Assembly (NCBI RefSeq): GCF_000428925.1
Contig: NZ_AUAW01000010.1
Span: 1 to 64,000 of the forward strand
Direction: 5' to 3'
DNA from: Furfurilactobacillus rossiae DSM 15814
GTDB lineage: Bacteria; Bacillota; Bacilli; Lactobacillales; Lactobacillaceae
DNA: 64,000 bases
Shown here piece by piece: positions 15,822 through 24,347 of this stretch. The translations under genes and the position numbers were made by a program. The notes under the pieces were generated by a model. It worked only from the letters and a program-made list of their open reading frames with translations, was not told the DNA's origin and ran no database searches. Each line of letters begins with the position of its first letter. The stretch's first letter is position 1.

Positions 15822-16600
15822 TGGCCATCTCCCGTTAACGAACCGCCATTATATATATCAGTTAAGTCAGTATCAGTGACGTCCCGAATCGCCTCATCAT
15901 AAACGATTCGGCCAGCACGGAGGCCGACAATTCGGGTCGCATATTCTTTAGCTAGAGCTACTGAGTGTAGGTTTGCCACCACTGTCTTACCTAGATCCTG
16001 ATTCATACTTTTAAGATCATTCATGATCAAATGGGCCGTTTTGGGATCAAGAGAGGCAGTCGGCTCATCTGCCAAGACAATTTTGGGATCCTGAACAAAC
16101 GCCCGAGCTACTGCAACCCGCTGTTGCTGGCCACCCGACAATTGATCAACACGCTGGTACACTTTATCTAACAGATTAACCCTTTCTAATGCTTTGAATG
16201 CACGTTGTTTGTCTGTGTCCTTAAAAAGCCCCAAACTACTTCTCCATGTCGGATAATATCCCAGTCGGCCAGCCAAAACATTGCGCAACACCGTCGACTG
16301 CTTAACCAAGTTAAAATTTTGAAAAATCATCGCCACTTCACGACGTAACTGACGCAAATTTCGACCTTTAGCCTCAGTAATTGATTGGCCATCAATTAGG
16401 ACACGTCCTTCCGTCACTTGATGCAGACGATTTAAGCTTCGCATCAGCGTGCTCTTACCGGCACCGGAAAGCCCCACAATAACAACGAACTCGCCAGGCC
16501 TAACTTGTAGATTGATATCAGTCAGCCCACTTGTGCCATTGTCATAAACTTTAGAAACGTGTTGCACGTCAATTACCGGTTTTAATTCCGGGTTAGTCAT
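15818..16600 (-). CDS. phnC: PhnC-like ABC transporter ATP-binding protein
   Basis: Cytosolic ATPase of the importer, about 260 aa. Walker [11 protein letters not shown]-loop [10 protein letters not shown], signature [15 protein letters not shown], Walker [16 protein letters not shown] and the H-loop [11 protein letters not shown] are all intact. The PhnC family is suggested by [20 protein letters not shown]-type sequence and the [14 protein letters not shown] insertion. I chose MTNPELK (16600); an ATG two codons earlier (16606) is also possible, both behind GAGGG. The longer frame start at 16651 has no ribosome site. Confidence 0.88.
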   Translation of the reverse strand: MTNPELKPVIDVQHVSKVYDNGTSGLTDINLQVRPGEFVVIVGLSGAGKSTLMRSLNRLHQVTEGRVLIDGQSITEAKGRNLRQLRREVAMIFQNFNLVKQSTVLRNVLAGRLGYYPTWRSSLGLFKDTDKQRAFKALERVNLLDKVYQRVDQLSGGQQQRVAVARAFVQDPKIVLADEPTASLDPKTAHLIMNDLKSMNQDLGKTVVANLHSVALAKEYATRIVGLRAGRIVYDEAIRDVTDTDLTDIYNGGSLTGDGQ

Positions 16601-16671
16601 AAACATTTCCCTCTTCACAAAAATAAAGTGAGCGAAGTTAGGCCCGTTCACTTTATGATTAGAATCACCTT

Positions 16672-17607
16672 TTATTCGGCATCTTTAACTTGTTTGTCAT
16701 ATTTGCGAATAATGTTGAAAGTGCTGTCCTTGGCTGGAGCGTAGCCTTCGTGGCTGTACACAGACTTAATGATTTTCCGTCCATCTTTAGACTTACCAAT
16801 TTTAATAAACGCTTGAGAAATTTTCTTTTGCCACTTTGGACTCATATCTCCGCGGACAGAAATTGTATCGTTAGGAATTTTGTTTGTGAGGTAAAGTGGT
16901 TTAGTAGTCTCGAAGACATCCTTAACGTCTTTCTGAACAATCTGACGGGCATCGGCAAATACAAAAGCGGCGTCCGTATTGCCATTAACCACAGACATCA
17001 CGCCTTGATCATGTCCTGTAACAGTGACGGTTTTGATATTGTCTTTCTTGATGTTGACGCCATGCTTGGCTAATTCGGCCACGGGGAAGATGTAGCCGGC
17101 TGTTGATGTTGTATCCTGTACGGCAATCTTCTTTCCTTTTAAATCCTTCAATGACTTAATGCCGCTATCCTTCTTGACCAAGATCATTGAACGATAATAG
17201 TTAACCAACTTCTTGTTATTCTTACCACTTGGCTCATCCACACCATAACGTAAAGCTTGTAGCAGTACTTTCGCATGATTCATCTTGTGCGCTTGAACGT
17301 AGCCATCTGGTGGTAAAAAGCCAACGTCAACTTTCTTCGATCCCATAGCTTCAACAATCGTATTGTAGTTAGTCGAAACACTAACCTTCACCGGAACATG
17401 TAACTGTTTCTGAAGCAAGCCTTCCAGCGGTTTTGCCTTGGCTTCAATGGAACTGGCATTTGAAGACGGGACAAATTGGACGGTCAAAGATTTAGGCGTA
17501 TATGTAGACTTAGCCGATACGTCACCTGGATGTCCGAACGTCATTAACGTTGCGGCAGCTAGCGTACTAGTCAAACCAATTAACAGTCGTTTTAAATTAC
17601 GATGCAT
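16672..17607 (-). CDS. phnD: PhnD-like substrate-binding protein
   Basis: Extracytoplasmic binding component of the importer, 311 aa. A Sec signal peptide (basic MHRNLKRLL, hydrophobic core, cleavage near VSA-K at residue 32) is followed by a periplasmic-binding-protein type 2 domain: [66 protein letters not shown]. There is no lipobox Cys, odd for a Gram-positive binding protein, which must be held by its hydrophobic N-terminus or be released. First gene of the phnDCEE-hydrolase operon; GAGGGGG precedes the ATG. The ligand may be a phosphonate, phosphite or, given the hydrolase, a nucleoside-like compound. Confidence 0.83.
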   Translation of the reverse strand: MHRNLKRLLIGLTSTLAAATLMTFGHPGDVSAKSTYTPKSLTVQFVPSSNASSIEAKAKPLEGLLQKQLHVPVKVSVSTNYNTIVEAMGSKKVDVGFLPPDGYVQAHKMNHAKVLLQALRYGVDEPSGKNNKKLVNYYRSMILVKKDSGIKSLKDLKGKKIAVQDTTSTAGYIFPVAELAKHGVNIKKDNIKTVTVTGHDQGVMSVVNGNTDAAFVFADARQIVQKDVKDVFETTKPLYLTNKIPNDTISVRGDMSPKWQKKISQAFIKIGKSKDGRKIIKSVYSHEGYAPAKDSTFNIIRKYDKQVKDAE

Positions 17608-17954
17608 TCGTGTGAATCCCCCTCACAAAGTTTGCTGTTTAAGTACACGAGTAATTGTAAACGACAGTTCCGTGACAATTCAATCTAATTCACGAACTTT
17701 TAATTTATAAATATCGTAATGGTTTGTGTTTTCTGTTAAATTATTATTTTTATATTTTGTAAAATGTTTTATTTGCCATTTTGACGAACTTTCTAAAAAA
17801 ACATTCCAATAAAACAAGCAAACATTTGTAAATATTTCTTGTTAAAGTTTGCTTAGAAAAATAAACCATTTTCATAAAGCTTTGATTTTTTTCAGTTATT
17901 CAATCTTAGCATGCAGTATGATATGAAACGATGCTTTATGAAGGGAACAACGTT
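17608..17954. other. AT-rich divergent intergenic region
   Basis: 347 bp between the divergent phnD and GH20 genes. It is very AT-rich, with several A/T tracts around 17740-17900. I see no known riboswitch, cre box or clear palindrome; both promoters must lie here, but I cannot place them with confidence. Confidence 0.5.
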
Positions 17955-19100
17955 ATGAAATTACGACATTATTCGCTACTCATCACTTTTATAATCGTTA
18001 TCGGCATTTATTTAACACAAATTAACGTTTGTGCCGCCACTCAACAAGCTGAAAACGGCCAATTCAATGGCCTCACTCTTGATGTCGCACGCCGCTACTA
18101 TCAACCTGATACAATCAAATCATTTATTTCGCAGGTCGCCCAAAATCGTGGCCGCTTTGTTCAACTACATCTTAGTGACGCACAGTCGTTTGCGATTGAA
18201 AATGACACAGTTGGTCAAACATTGGCTAATGCAACACAAACAAATGGGGTTTGGCGTAATAACAAAACGCACCAGGCTTTTTATAGTAAGTCACAGATCG
18301 CTGATCTGGTTACGTTTGCTAAGCAAAAACACATTACGCTAATTCCAGAAGTCGATACGCCCGCACACATTGACGGCATGATCAAAACGATGCGTGCCAA
18401 TCATCAAACACAACAAATTAATCAACTGACATACAAAAATAAGAGTTACGGTCGCGAATTTCACTTAAGTAACGCCAGCATAACGTTTGTTAAACAACTT
18501 GATAACGAAGTGGCGCAGTCATTTTCGGGTCAGGCAGACATGCATTTTCACTTGGGCGGCGATGAGTTTACCGATCAAACAAAAAGCAATAAGCCCTACA
18601 TAACCTATCTAAATGCGCTGGCCAAGAACATTCAGGCCCAAGGATTCATCCCTGAGGCATGGAATGATGGTTATATGAGTCGGGCACTAAATCAATATGA
18701 TAAGCACATCCAGATTACTTACTGGAATTGGACGGCCGATGAAAAAGGTGCACCTGGTAAAGAACGACAAAAAGCGTGGGCCACAATGCCTGAATTGATT
18801 CATCATGGGTTCAAAGTATTCAACTATAACGACTATTACCTCTATTTTAATTTGTCACAAAAGAACATTAAATCTCGCAACGTCGCGTACATGACCAATG
18901 ACATGAAGCAAAATTGGGACCCCACCATCTGGGATAACGACAACGATTCAAGCCTCAATTCACTACACAACATTGTCGGTAGCAGTGTCTCTATTTGGGC
19001 CGACAAAGATGCCCACAGCAAAATTAATGACAAACAAATATTAACGGCTTCTCAAAAATTTTTGAGTCAATTTCTTCAACTTGCACGACAACCTATCTAA
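17955..19100 (+). CDS. Secreted GH20 beta-N-acetylhexosaminidase, dispersin B-like
   Basis: Exported glycosidase predicted to cleave beta-1,6-linked N-acetylglucosamine polymers. The 381-aa protein has a signal peptide (MKLRHYS plus hydrophobic stretch, cleavage about CAA-TQQ at 28) and one GH20 barrel: LDVARRYYQPDTIKSFI, QLHLSDAQSFAIEN, HITLIPEVDTPAHID, the catalytic Asp-Glu pair HLGGDEFTDQ (D203, E204), IQITYWNW. Its size matches single-domain dispersins, not cell-wall anchored hexosaminidases. I chose ATG 17955 (AAGGGA upstream) over a frame start at 17931. It is the first gene of a PNAG synthesis operon, so it probably trims or releases the polymer. Confidence 0.82.
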   Translation: MKLRHYSLLITFIIVIGIYLTQINVCAATQQAENGQFNGLTLDVARRYYQPDTIKSFISQVAQNRGRFVQLHLSDAQSFAIENDTVGQTLANATQTNGVWRNNKTHQAFYSKSQIADLVTFAKQKHITLIPEVDTPAHIDGMIKTMRANHQTQQINQLTYKNKSYGREFHLSNASITFVKQLDNEVAQSFSGQADMHFHLGGDEFTDQTKSNKPYITYLNALAKNIQAQGFIPEAWNDGYMSRALNQYDKHIQITYWNWTADEKGAPGKERQKAWATMPELIHHGFKVFNYNDYYLYFNLSQKNIKSRNVAYMTNDMKQNWDPTIWDNDNDSSLNSLHNIVGSSVSIWADKDAHSKINDKQILTASQKFLSQFLQLARQPI

Positions 19101-19119
19101 CAACACTTCGGGGAGCATC

Positions 19120-20334
19120 ATGAACTTAATTAGCACATACGTCATTTTATATCCGGTAATTGTTTCGATTATCTGGATCATCAGCTCAATCTTTTTTTCA
19201 ATCCAACAACGCACTGTTCCTCTCGTCAATCAGCCCACTGGTCAACCAGACGATTTGGTATCGGTGCTTATCCTGGCGCATAACGAAGGCACTACCCTCA
19301 GCGGTGTGGTTGAATCCGTCGCCGCCTTAAGCTACCTGCACATCGAATTAATCCTTATCGACGACGGCAGCGACGATAATACGTTTGATGTTATGCAAAA
19401 ATTGGCACGACAATATGCCAAACGTTGTGATATCAAGCTTGTCCCATTAATGCCTAATCGTGGCAAAGCCAATGCTCTTAATGAGGGGGCTAAACAGGCT
19501 CACGGTAAGTTCTTGCTATGTCTTGATGCCGATTGTTACGTCGATGCCGATGTCTTACAACCAATGCTGGCCCGCTTTTATGACAACCGCAATCTTGGTG
19601 CAGTCGCCGGCAAACCTATCGTGCGCAACCGGACTAGTTTATTAGGGCGCCTTGAATTGTTGGAATATATCGGTGTCATCGACATTATCAAACGTGGTCA
19701 GGCCTTTATCACCGGTCACATCACTACTGTTTCAGGCGTTGTGGTGGCCTACCGCCGTGAAGCACTTGCAGATGTCGGCTGGTGGAATCCGCAAGCCTTG
19801 ACTGAAGACATCGATATCACATGGCGTTTGTATCAACACCAATGGCAAGTCAGCTACTGTCCTGACGCCGTGGCGTGGATTTTAGTACCTGAACATGTCG
19901 GTGCACTAATACATCAACGGCAGCGGTGGGCCCGTGGTGGCTTTGAAGTACTGTGGCGTAATAAGGGCATGTTGTTACGCGGACCACTCAGCGCACAATG
20001 GCTGTTGTTGGATATGGTCCTCAGTGATACCTGGGCGTTAGCTTGTGCATTTGTACTACTTTTTTATGTATTTACCATTGCCTTCACACAAACATTAATT
20101 ATGGATGGCGTGGTCCTATTTTTATTAGTGCTGATCAGCATTATTCAATTTTTAATTGGCTTTGCCGACTCCAAACAGTCCGATTTCATCACCTGGCAAG
20201 ACTTGCTACTGTTGCCCGTCTACATCATTTTCTACTGGTTTATTAATTTGGTCAGTTGCCTGTCAGCACTGGCCTCATTCTTCTTGGATCCCCACCATGC
20301 AGGTACATGGCGTAGTCCAGATCGGGGGTTATAA
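19120..20334 (+). CDS. pgaC: Poly-beta-1,6-N-acetylglucosamine synthase (PgaC/IcaA-like)
   Basis: Membrane family 2 glycosyltransferase that polymerises UDP-GlcNAc. In the 404-aa protein: N-terminal membrane segment (about 5-27), then ILIDDGSDDNTFD, LDADCYVDADV (DxD), TGHITTVSGVVVAYRREAL, TEDIDITWRLYQ (catalytic base ED) and QRQRWARGGFEVLWR (QxxRW), then three or four C-terminal membrane segments. This is the IcaA/PgaC order. ATG 19120 has GGGGAG upstream. It lies 19 nt after the GH20 gene and its stop overlaps the next start (TAATG). Confidence 0.88.
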   Translation: MNLISTYVILYPVIVSIIWIISSIFFSIQQRTVPLVNQPTGQPDDLVSVLILAHNEGTTLSGVVESVAALSYLHIELILIDDGSDDNTFDVMQKLARQYAKRCDIKLVPLMPNRGKANALNEGAKQAHGKFLLCLDADCYVDADVLQPMLARFYDNRNLGAVAGKPIVRNRTSLLGRLELLEYIGVIDIIKRGQAFITGHITTVSGVVVAYRREALADVGWWNPQALTEDIDITWRLYQHQWQVSYCPDAVAWILVPEHVGALIHQRQRWARGGFEVLWRNKGMLLRGPLSAQWLLLDMVLSDTWALACAFVLLFYVFTIAFTQTLIMDGVVLFLLVLISIIQFLIGFADSKQSDFITWQDLLLLPVYIIFYWFINLVSCLSALASFFLDPHHAGTWRSPDRGL

Positions 20335-20651
20335 TGCGTCAACAAAAAGATCCTCGCTCATTGATCATCCGCAAACGACCATCACTTTGGGAACGTCTGC
20401 GTAGAGCAGTGATTTTATTAGTACTTTGGTTAATTACTGGATTCATTATCTATATCAATGTTTGTTTTTTGCTAGGCGTCTATTCTGACGCCCTCGTTTC
20501 GGATTACCTTGTCCTGAATTTATCACTACATTTGTACAAAACGCTGGCAATTCTCGTCATCATTGTGGCTGTTTTGATCACCTTTTTTGGCACACTGCAC
20601 ATTAACACTTTGAAACGGAGGGCAAAGCATCGTGAGCAAGACAACGCGTAA
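20334..20651 (+). CDS. PgaD/IcaD-like small membrane protein
   Basis: A 105-aa protein with a basic N-terminus (RQQKDPRSLIIRKRPSLWERLRRA) and two membrane segments (about 25-48 and 66-88), then a charged tail. Position between the synthase and the deacetylase, size and topology are those of PgaD/IcaD, the accessory subunit of PNAG synthases; sequence similarity in this family is low, so the call rests on context. Start and stop overlap both neighbours (1 nt and 20 nt). Confidence 0.7.
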   Translation: MRQQKDPRSLIIRKRPSLWERLRRAVILLVLWLITGFIIYINVCFLLGVYSDALVSDYLVLNLSLHLYKTLAILVIIVAVLITFFGTLHINTLKRRAKHREQDNA

Positions 20652-21528
20652 ATGGATTTTAGCCGGCTTTTTACTACTCGTTTTGGGAGTGCTAGCGGTG
20701 AGCGTCAAACGCAATATTGCATTTGAATTGGGTAATAAACCTAGTTACGCTATTTCCACTCATGATGAAAAGAAGCCCGCTGGCATCATGGTTTTCTGTT
20801 ATCACCGGATCTTGGACGACAACAAAACGGTCAAGTTGGACGAGCGTTTGTCCCCCAACAGTCAGTTTCACGATTTCAACGTCAATCTCAGTGATTTCAA
20901 GCAACAAATGGCCACTTTAGCTCGTGAGCACGTTAAAGTGATCTCCACGGCACAAATGGTTCAAATGGTGGAATCACACCGACGCATTCATGGTCGCTAC
21001 GTTGTCTTAACGTTTGATGATATCGATCGAACTACTGTGGATAACGCCGCCCCAGTGATGATCAAACACCACTTTCCGTTTACAGTTTCCATCATTACGG
21101 GTAATACTGGGGCCTACCGAGCAGGCACTAAACTGGCAACGTGGTCACAAATTTTAGCCATGAGAAAACAGGCTGGCGACTTGGTGACGTTTGCCGTGCA
21201 TACTAACAACATGCATTATCTTAATAGTGCCGGCACACCAGTCTTCAATGTTCCCCGCAACTTTATGCGTTTCAAACGTGACTACGCAACCAGCCAAAAT
21301 GTGATGCAAAAAAAGATTGACGCCGAAACGCCAATCTTCACGTATCCTTATGGGAGTGGTGATGCACAGGTTCAGGAGTTTCTGGAACGTCAACCACTGG
21401 AGGTCATCTACACACTAAACACTGGTATCGTTGATGAAAACACGGATCTGAAAAACACGCCGCGGGTGATTATTAATACGAATAGTTGGCCTAGCGTCCA
21501 TCGGTGGTTAAAACAAACGCGACTGTAA
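20632..21528 (+). CDS. Poly-N-acetylglucosamine deacetylase (IcaB/PgaB-like, NodB domain)
   Basis: Membrane-anchored polysaccharide deacetylase, 298 aa. An N-terminal anchor (TRKWILAGFLLLVLGVLAV, 4-22) is followed by the NodB fold: IMVFCYHRI, the metal-binding LTFDDIDRTT (TFDD at about 125-128), AVHTNNMHYL, FTYPYGSGDAQ. In PNAG systems this enzyme removes some acetyl groups on the cell surface, giving positive charge and attachment. The TFDDID form matches IcaB-type motifs. GTG start at 20632 follows GGAGGG. Last gene of the operon; convergent with mscS without a clear terminator. Confidence 0.83.
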   Translation: MSKTTRKWILAGFLLLVLGVLAVSVKRNIAFELGNKPSYAISTHDEKKPAGIMVFCYHRILDDNKTVKLDERLSPNSQFHDFNVNLSDFKQQMATLAREHVKVISTAQMVQMVESHRRIHGRYVVLTFDDIDRTTVDNAAPVMIKHHFPFTVSIITGNTGAYRAGTKLATWSQILAMRKQAGDLVTFAVHTNNMHYLNSAGTPVFNVPRNFMRFKRDYATSQNVMQKKIDAETPIFTYPYGSGDAQVQEFLERQPLEVIYTLNTGIVDENTDLKNTPRVIINTNSWPSVHRWLKQTRL

Positions 21529-21545
21529 GCATGAAAATGACTAGC

Positions 21546-22379
21546 TTAAGGCAATTCAATTCCTTCTTGATGCAACGCATTTAAATAGCTCGTCGTAAAC
21601 GTGGATCGGACATTGCTCTGGTCCCCGTTTTTTACATACATTGTCACTGAAATTGCCAGCAAGTGGGTCTTGGGCAAAATCGTTGGCCCCTGAATAACAG
21701 CACGGCCAACGACTTCCGGGTGTTTGGGCAACAGACGGTCATTCACAGCTTTAACAGTTTTAATGGCCTGATTCGTAGCTGTATCAGCTTTTAACGGCAA
21801 ATCAATCTGGACTCGCATGTTTGTGCGTGACTGATTCGTAATCGTGGTGATACTGCTATTGGTGATGTAATTAAGTCCACCATCAGCATCCTTAATCGTT
21901 GTCAAACGCAGGCCAAACGCAACTACGCGTCCCGATGTCGTGCCATTGATGATGACGTTGTCGCCGACCTCCATCTGTTGCTCCATTAATATCAGAAAAC
22001 CGGCAATTACGTCGCGAATAATCCCCTGAGCACCGAGCCCAACAACAACCGTTACAATTCCAGCACTCGCAATCAATGTTCCAATTGGAAAGCCAAGAAC
22101 ACTCAAAATCGTATAGAGGAAAAAGAAGACAACGATGTAACGAGTAGTATTGCGAACTAAGGTATGTAACGTTTCCGCCCTTTTTTGGTTAATGCGCCGA
22201 TTCTTCATGTAGGTGCCAAAACTTCGGTCAATCAAAAATACAATTGCTCGGTTAATGAACCAGAACAGCACTGAATATAATGCAATTTGAAGTACCATAT
22301 TCAATAAATGCGGGCCAAACGTCTGCCACTTAAACTGTTCAAAAAATTCGCTAAAACTTGCTGCGGTCATCATTATCAT
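21546..22379 (-). CDS. Small-conductance mechanosensitive channel (MscS/YkuT type)
   Basis: Inner membrane channel opened by membrane tension, protecting against hypo-osmotic shock. 277 aa with three hydrophobic segments (about 25-48, 70-92, 95-125), the pore-lining helix GTLIASAGIVTVVVGLGAQGIIRDVIAGFLIL, then the MscS beta domain MEVGDNVIINGTTSGRVVAFGLRLTTIKDADG. Typical length for YkuT-like proteins. The first ATG has GGAG 7 nt before it. Confidence 0.9.
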   Translation of the reverse strand: MIMMTAASFSEFFEQFKWQTFGPHLLNMVLQIALYSVLFWFINRAIVFLIDRSFGTYMKNRRINQKRAETLHTLVRNTTRYIVVFFFLYTILSVLGFPIGTLIASAGIVTVVVGLGAQGIIRDVIAGFLILMEQQMEVGDNVIINGTTSGRVVAFGLRLTTIKDADGGLNYITNSSITTITNQSRTNMRVQIDLPLKADTATNQAIKTVKAVNDRLLPKHPEVVGRAVIQGPTILPKTHLLAISVTMYVKNGDQSNVRSTFTTSYLNALHQEGIELP

Positions 22380-22610
22380 TCGTTACTCCAGTTCTTCCGT
22401 GATGATTTACTATTCACAACTTTAGCATACTCATCTGTTCAATTTGAGGGGAGTTAAGCGTTTGTGACGAAAATTTGAAAAAATGCCGGAATATCGACTG
22501 TTGAAGAGCGGTGAATCAGCGAAGAAAACGATTTCTTTTATTTTTTCTCATTTACTCATTGACTTCTCATAAGTTGCTTGATAATATTAACAAATCAACT
22601 TGATTGATAT

Positions 22611-22682
22611 TGCTCGGTGGCACAATGGTACTGCGTTCGACTGTTAATCGAAAGTGTGTTGGTTCGATTCCAACCCGAGCAG
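22611..22682 (+). tRNA. tRNA-Asn (anticodon GTT), atypical sequence
   Basis: 72-nt cloverleaf. Acceptor TGCTCGG/CCGAGCA, short D stem GCA/TGC, anticodon stem TTCGA/TCGAA with loop CTGTTAA (GTT), variable AGTGT, T arm GTTGG-TTCGATT-CCAAC, discriminator G. U1-A72-G73 and GTT agree with Asn identity. CCA is not encoded. The body differs from the usual Lactobacillus tRNA-Asn (which as I recall starts TCCG), so this looks like a second, acquired isoacceptor at the edge of the AT-rich island. Confidence 0.85.
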
Positions 22683-22759
22683 TTTTAAGCCTTAATTTTA
22701 TTAGGAATTTGTTAATCTACATCTTTTCAAGGCCAACAATAATTTCGTCTACACAGATC

Positions 22760-22805
22760 AAAAAATATGGGTAGCCACATTTACTTGTGGTTACCCATAT
22801 TTTTT
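22760..22805 (-). terminator. Bidirectional terminator at the island edge
   Basis: AAAAAATATGGGTAGCCACA pairs with TGTGGTTACCCATATTTTTT (one G-U), loop TTTACT. It ends the lipoprotein gene and could stop the tRNA transcript. Confidence 0.85.
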
Positions 22806-23388
22806 AATCATCATCATTTTCATTATTGTCGTCGTTGCTATCAACACTACTATCGTTGCTATTGTTATCAGGATTCTGCCCCATAACATTACCACCTATG
22901 CTTGGATACGCTGAATGAATTCGATTATAAAATCCGGCAATATCCTCTCCAGCGCCTTCAGAGGCAGTATATTGTTGAACTAAAGTGCTATCTGGTACTG
23001 AGGCCAACGCTGCCGAATCACAACCAAACTGACTAGCTAATGAATCACGCATGCTTTGGGCAGTTTCACCCGCTGGACCCGTTGGAGCAGTGGAGGAAGA
23101 TTGCGCTTGCGACGAACTGCTTGCAATCGACACTGCCGAACTAGTGCTAACACTGCTTGCGTCAGAGCTAACACTATCGCTTTCCGTACTGACCGAGTTC
23201 TGAGTTGACGAACTTGCTTCTTTCTTATTCTTCTCTTTTAGTCGTTTATTTTCTCGCTTCAAACTGGCTAAGCTACTGCTTTTTGCCGTATCTGAACTAC
23301 TGCTCGAACTACTTGAATTATTACTGCTACATGCCGCCAACAAGCCTAATTGTAAGACAGCTACAGCTACTAGGATCGCTTTCTTCAT
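22804..23388 (-). CDS. Putative lipoprotein with Ser-rich linker and coiled segment
   Basis: 194 aa. Lipoprotein signal MKKAILVAVAVLQLGLLAAC (lipobox LAAC, Cys20), then poly-Ser, a heptad-like SLASLKRENKRLKEKNKK (about 41-58), a Ser/Thr-rich linker and a compact C-terminal domain from about 100 (TAQSMRDSLASQFGCDSAALASVPDSTLVQQY) ending in an acidic Asn/Asp tail. Surface exposed. The anchor-coil-linker plan repeats in the next gene upstream, pointing to a functional set. No known family recognised. Last gene of the seven-gene minus-strand group. Confidence 0.7.
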   Translation of the reverse strand: MKKAILVAVAVLQLGLLAACSSNNSSSSSSSSDTAKSSSLASLKRENKRLKEKNKKEASSSTQNSVSTESDSVSSDASSVSTSSAVSIASSSSQAQSSSTAPTGPAGETAQSMRDSLASQFGCDSAALASVPDSTLVQQYTASEGAGEDIAGFYNRIHSAYPSIGGNVMGQNPDNNSNDSSVDSNDDNNENDDD

Positions 23389-23408
23389 TTTAAATCTTAC
23401 CTCTCAGT

Positions 23409-24347
23409 TCACTTATTTTGAGAAATTAACTGTTTTAATTCATTTTGAGCGGCATTATCCTGTGAGACCTGGAAAGTCTGATTGCCATCACCTGCACCTT
23501 CTCCATTAGTAAAACCAGTAGTCGGCGAAGCGCTGGTGCCAGCAGGTATTTTAAGCTCATAGACAACTCCATTGTTAGCTAATAAATACTTACTAATCGG
23601 CTTGCTAAAACTCATATTTGTTGAATAGCCGTCAGCATTGCTACCACTGCTTAGTCCACTATCTAGACCTGTTGTTCCATCCTTAGCTGAGTAGAATACG
23701 ACGCCACCGATTGCTTGAATTTTGTAATTTGCAGAACCAGGATTACCGTTATCTTGCACTAACACTTTTCCATCAGAGGTCATTGCTACCCAATCAGAAT
23801 CACCAGCTGATCCATGATCAAAATACCAGTCGCTAACAGCCATATTTCCCATCTGGGCTCGATGAGATGCCCAGCTTGTAAATGCAGACGAAATTGCAGA
23901 TTTTTGAGATGAACTTAATGGGGTAACGTCATTAGAGCTTGTTTGCGTCGAAGCTGTAGCACTCGAACTCGAGTTTGTAATTGAACTTGAACTCGTAGAC
24001 TTCGTGTTCGTAATGCTTTCTTTAGTCTTTTTCAAACGTTCATTTTCTTTTTTCAAACTACTTGCTTCACTATCATGACGGGTACTTCTTGATTCAGCAT
24101 TCATACCCCCAATGTTGATTCGACCAGTATCGTAAAGCCAATAACCCAGCCCAGAAACGAGCAATAAAATTATCATTATCAGGACTAGCCAAAGGCAGCC
24201 ATGATGTTTGCGTACAACCTTTGCATTATTTTGATCATCATTCGACCTGTTATCACCGTGTGGATTACTGGTTAAAGGCGTGCCACACTTTTGACAGAAC
24301 TTTGCTGAGTCGGGATTTAAATGCCCGCAATTCACACATTTTTTCAT
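23409..24347 (-). CDS. Zinc-ribbon membrane protein with extracellular DUF4767-like domain
   Basis: 312 aa. Cytoplasmic zinc ribbon (CVNCGHLNPDSAKFCQKCGTP, Cys4, residues 4-24), a membrane helix (about 50-70), the coil SSLKKENERLKKTKES, a Ser/Thr-rich linker, and an outside domain from about 148 (SSQKSAISSAFTSWASHRAQ ... SDWYFDHGSAGDSDWVAMTSDGKV). The last part resembles DUF4767 domains of lactobacilli, tentatively. The single helix puts the ribbon inside and the domain outside, as in TcaA-type sensors. Its coil and linker resemble those of the following lipoprotein. Confidence 0.7.
   Translation of the reverse strand: MKKCVNCGHLNPDSAKFCQKCGTPLTSNPHGDNRSNDDQNNAKVVRKHHGCLWLVLIMIILLLVSGLGYWLYDTGRINIGGMNAESRSTRHDSEASSLKKENERLKKTKESITNTKSTSSSSITNSSSSATASTQTSSNDVTPLSSSQKSAISSAFTSWASHRAQMGNMAVSDWYFDHGSAGDSDWVAMTSDGKVLVQDNGNPGSANYKIQAIGGVVFYSAKDGTTGLDSGLSSGSNADGYSTNMSFSKPISKYLLANNGVVYELKIPAGTSASPTTGFTNGEGAGDGNQTFQVSQDNAAQNELKQLISQNK

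Noticed and set aside
15036-17607. Phosphonate degradation locus
   Set aside because: Only the transporter type is present; no C-P lyase, phosphonatase or related enzyme is in the operon.
17608-17954. Riboswitch upstream of the phn-like operon
   Set aside because: No recognisable conserved riboswitch core in the short leader; only AT-rich sequence.
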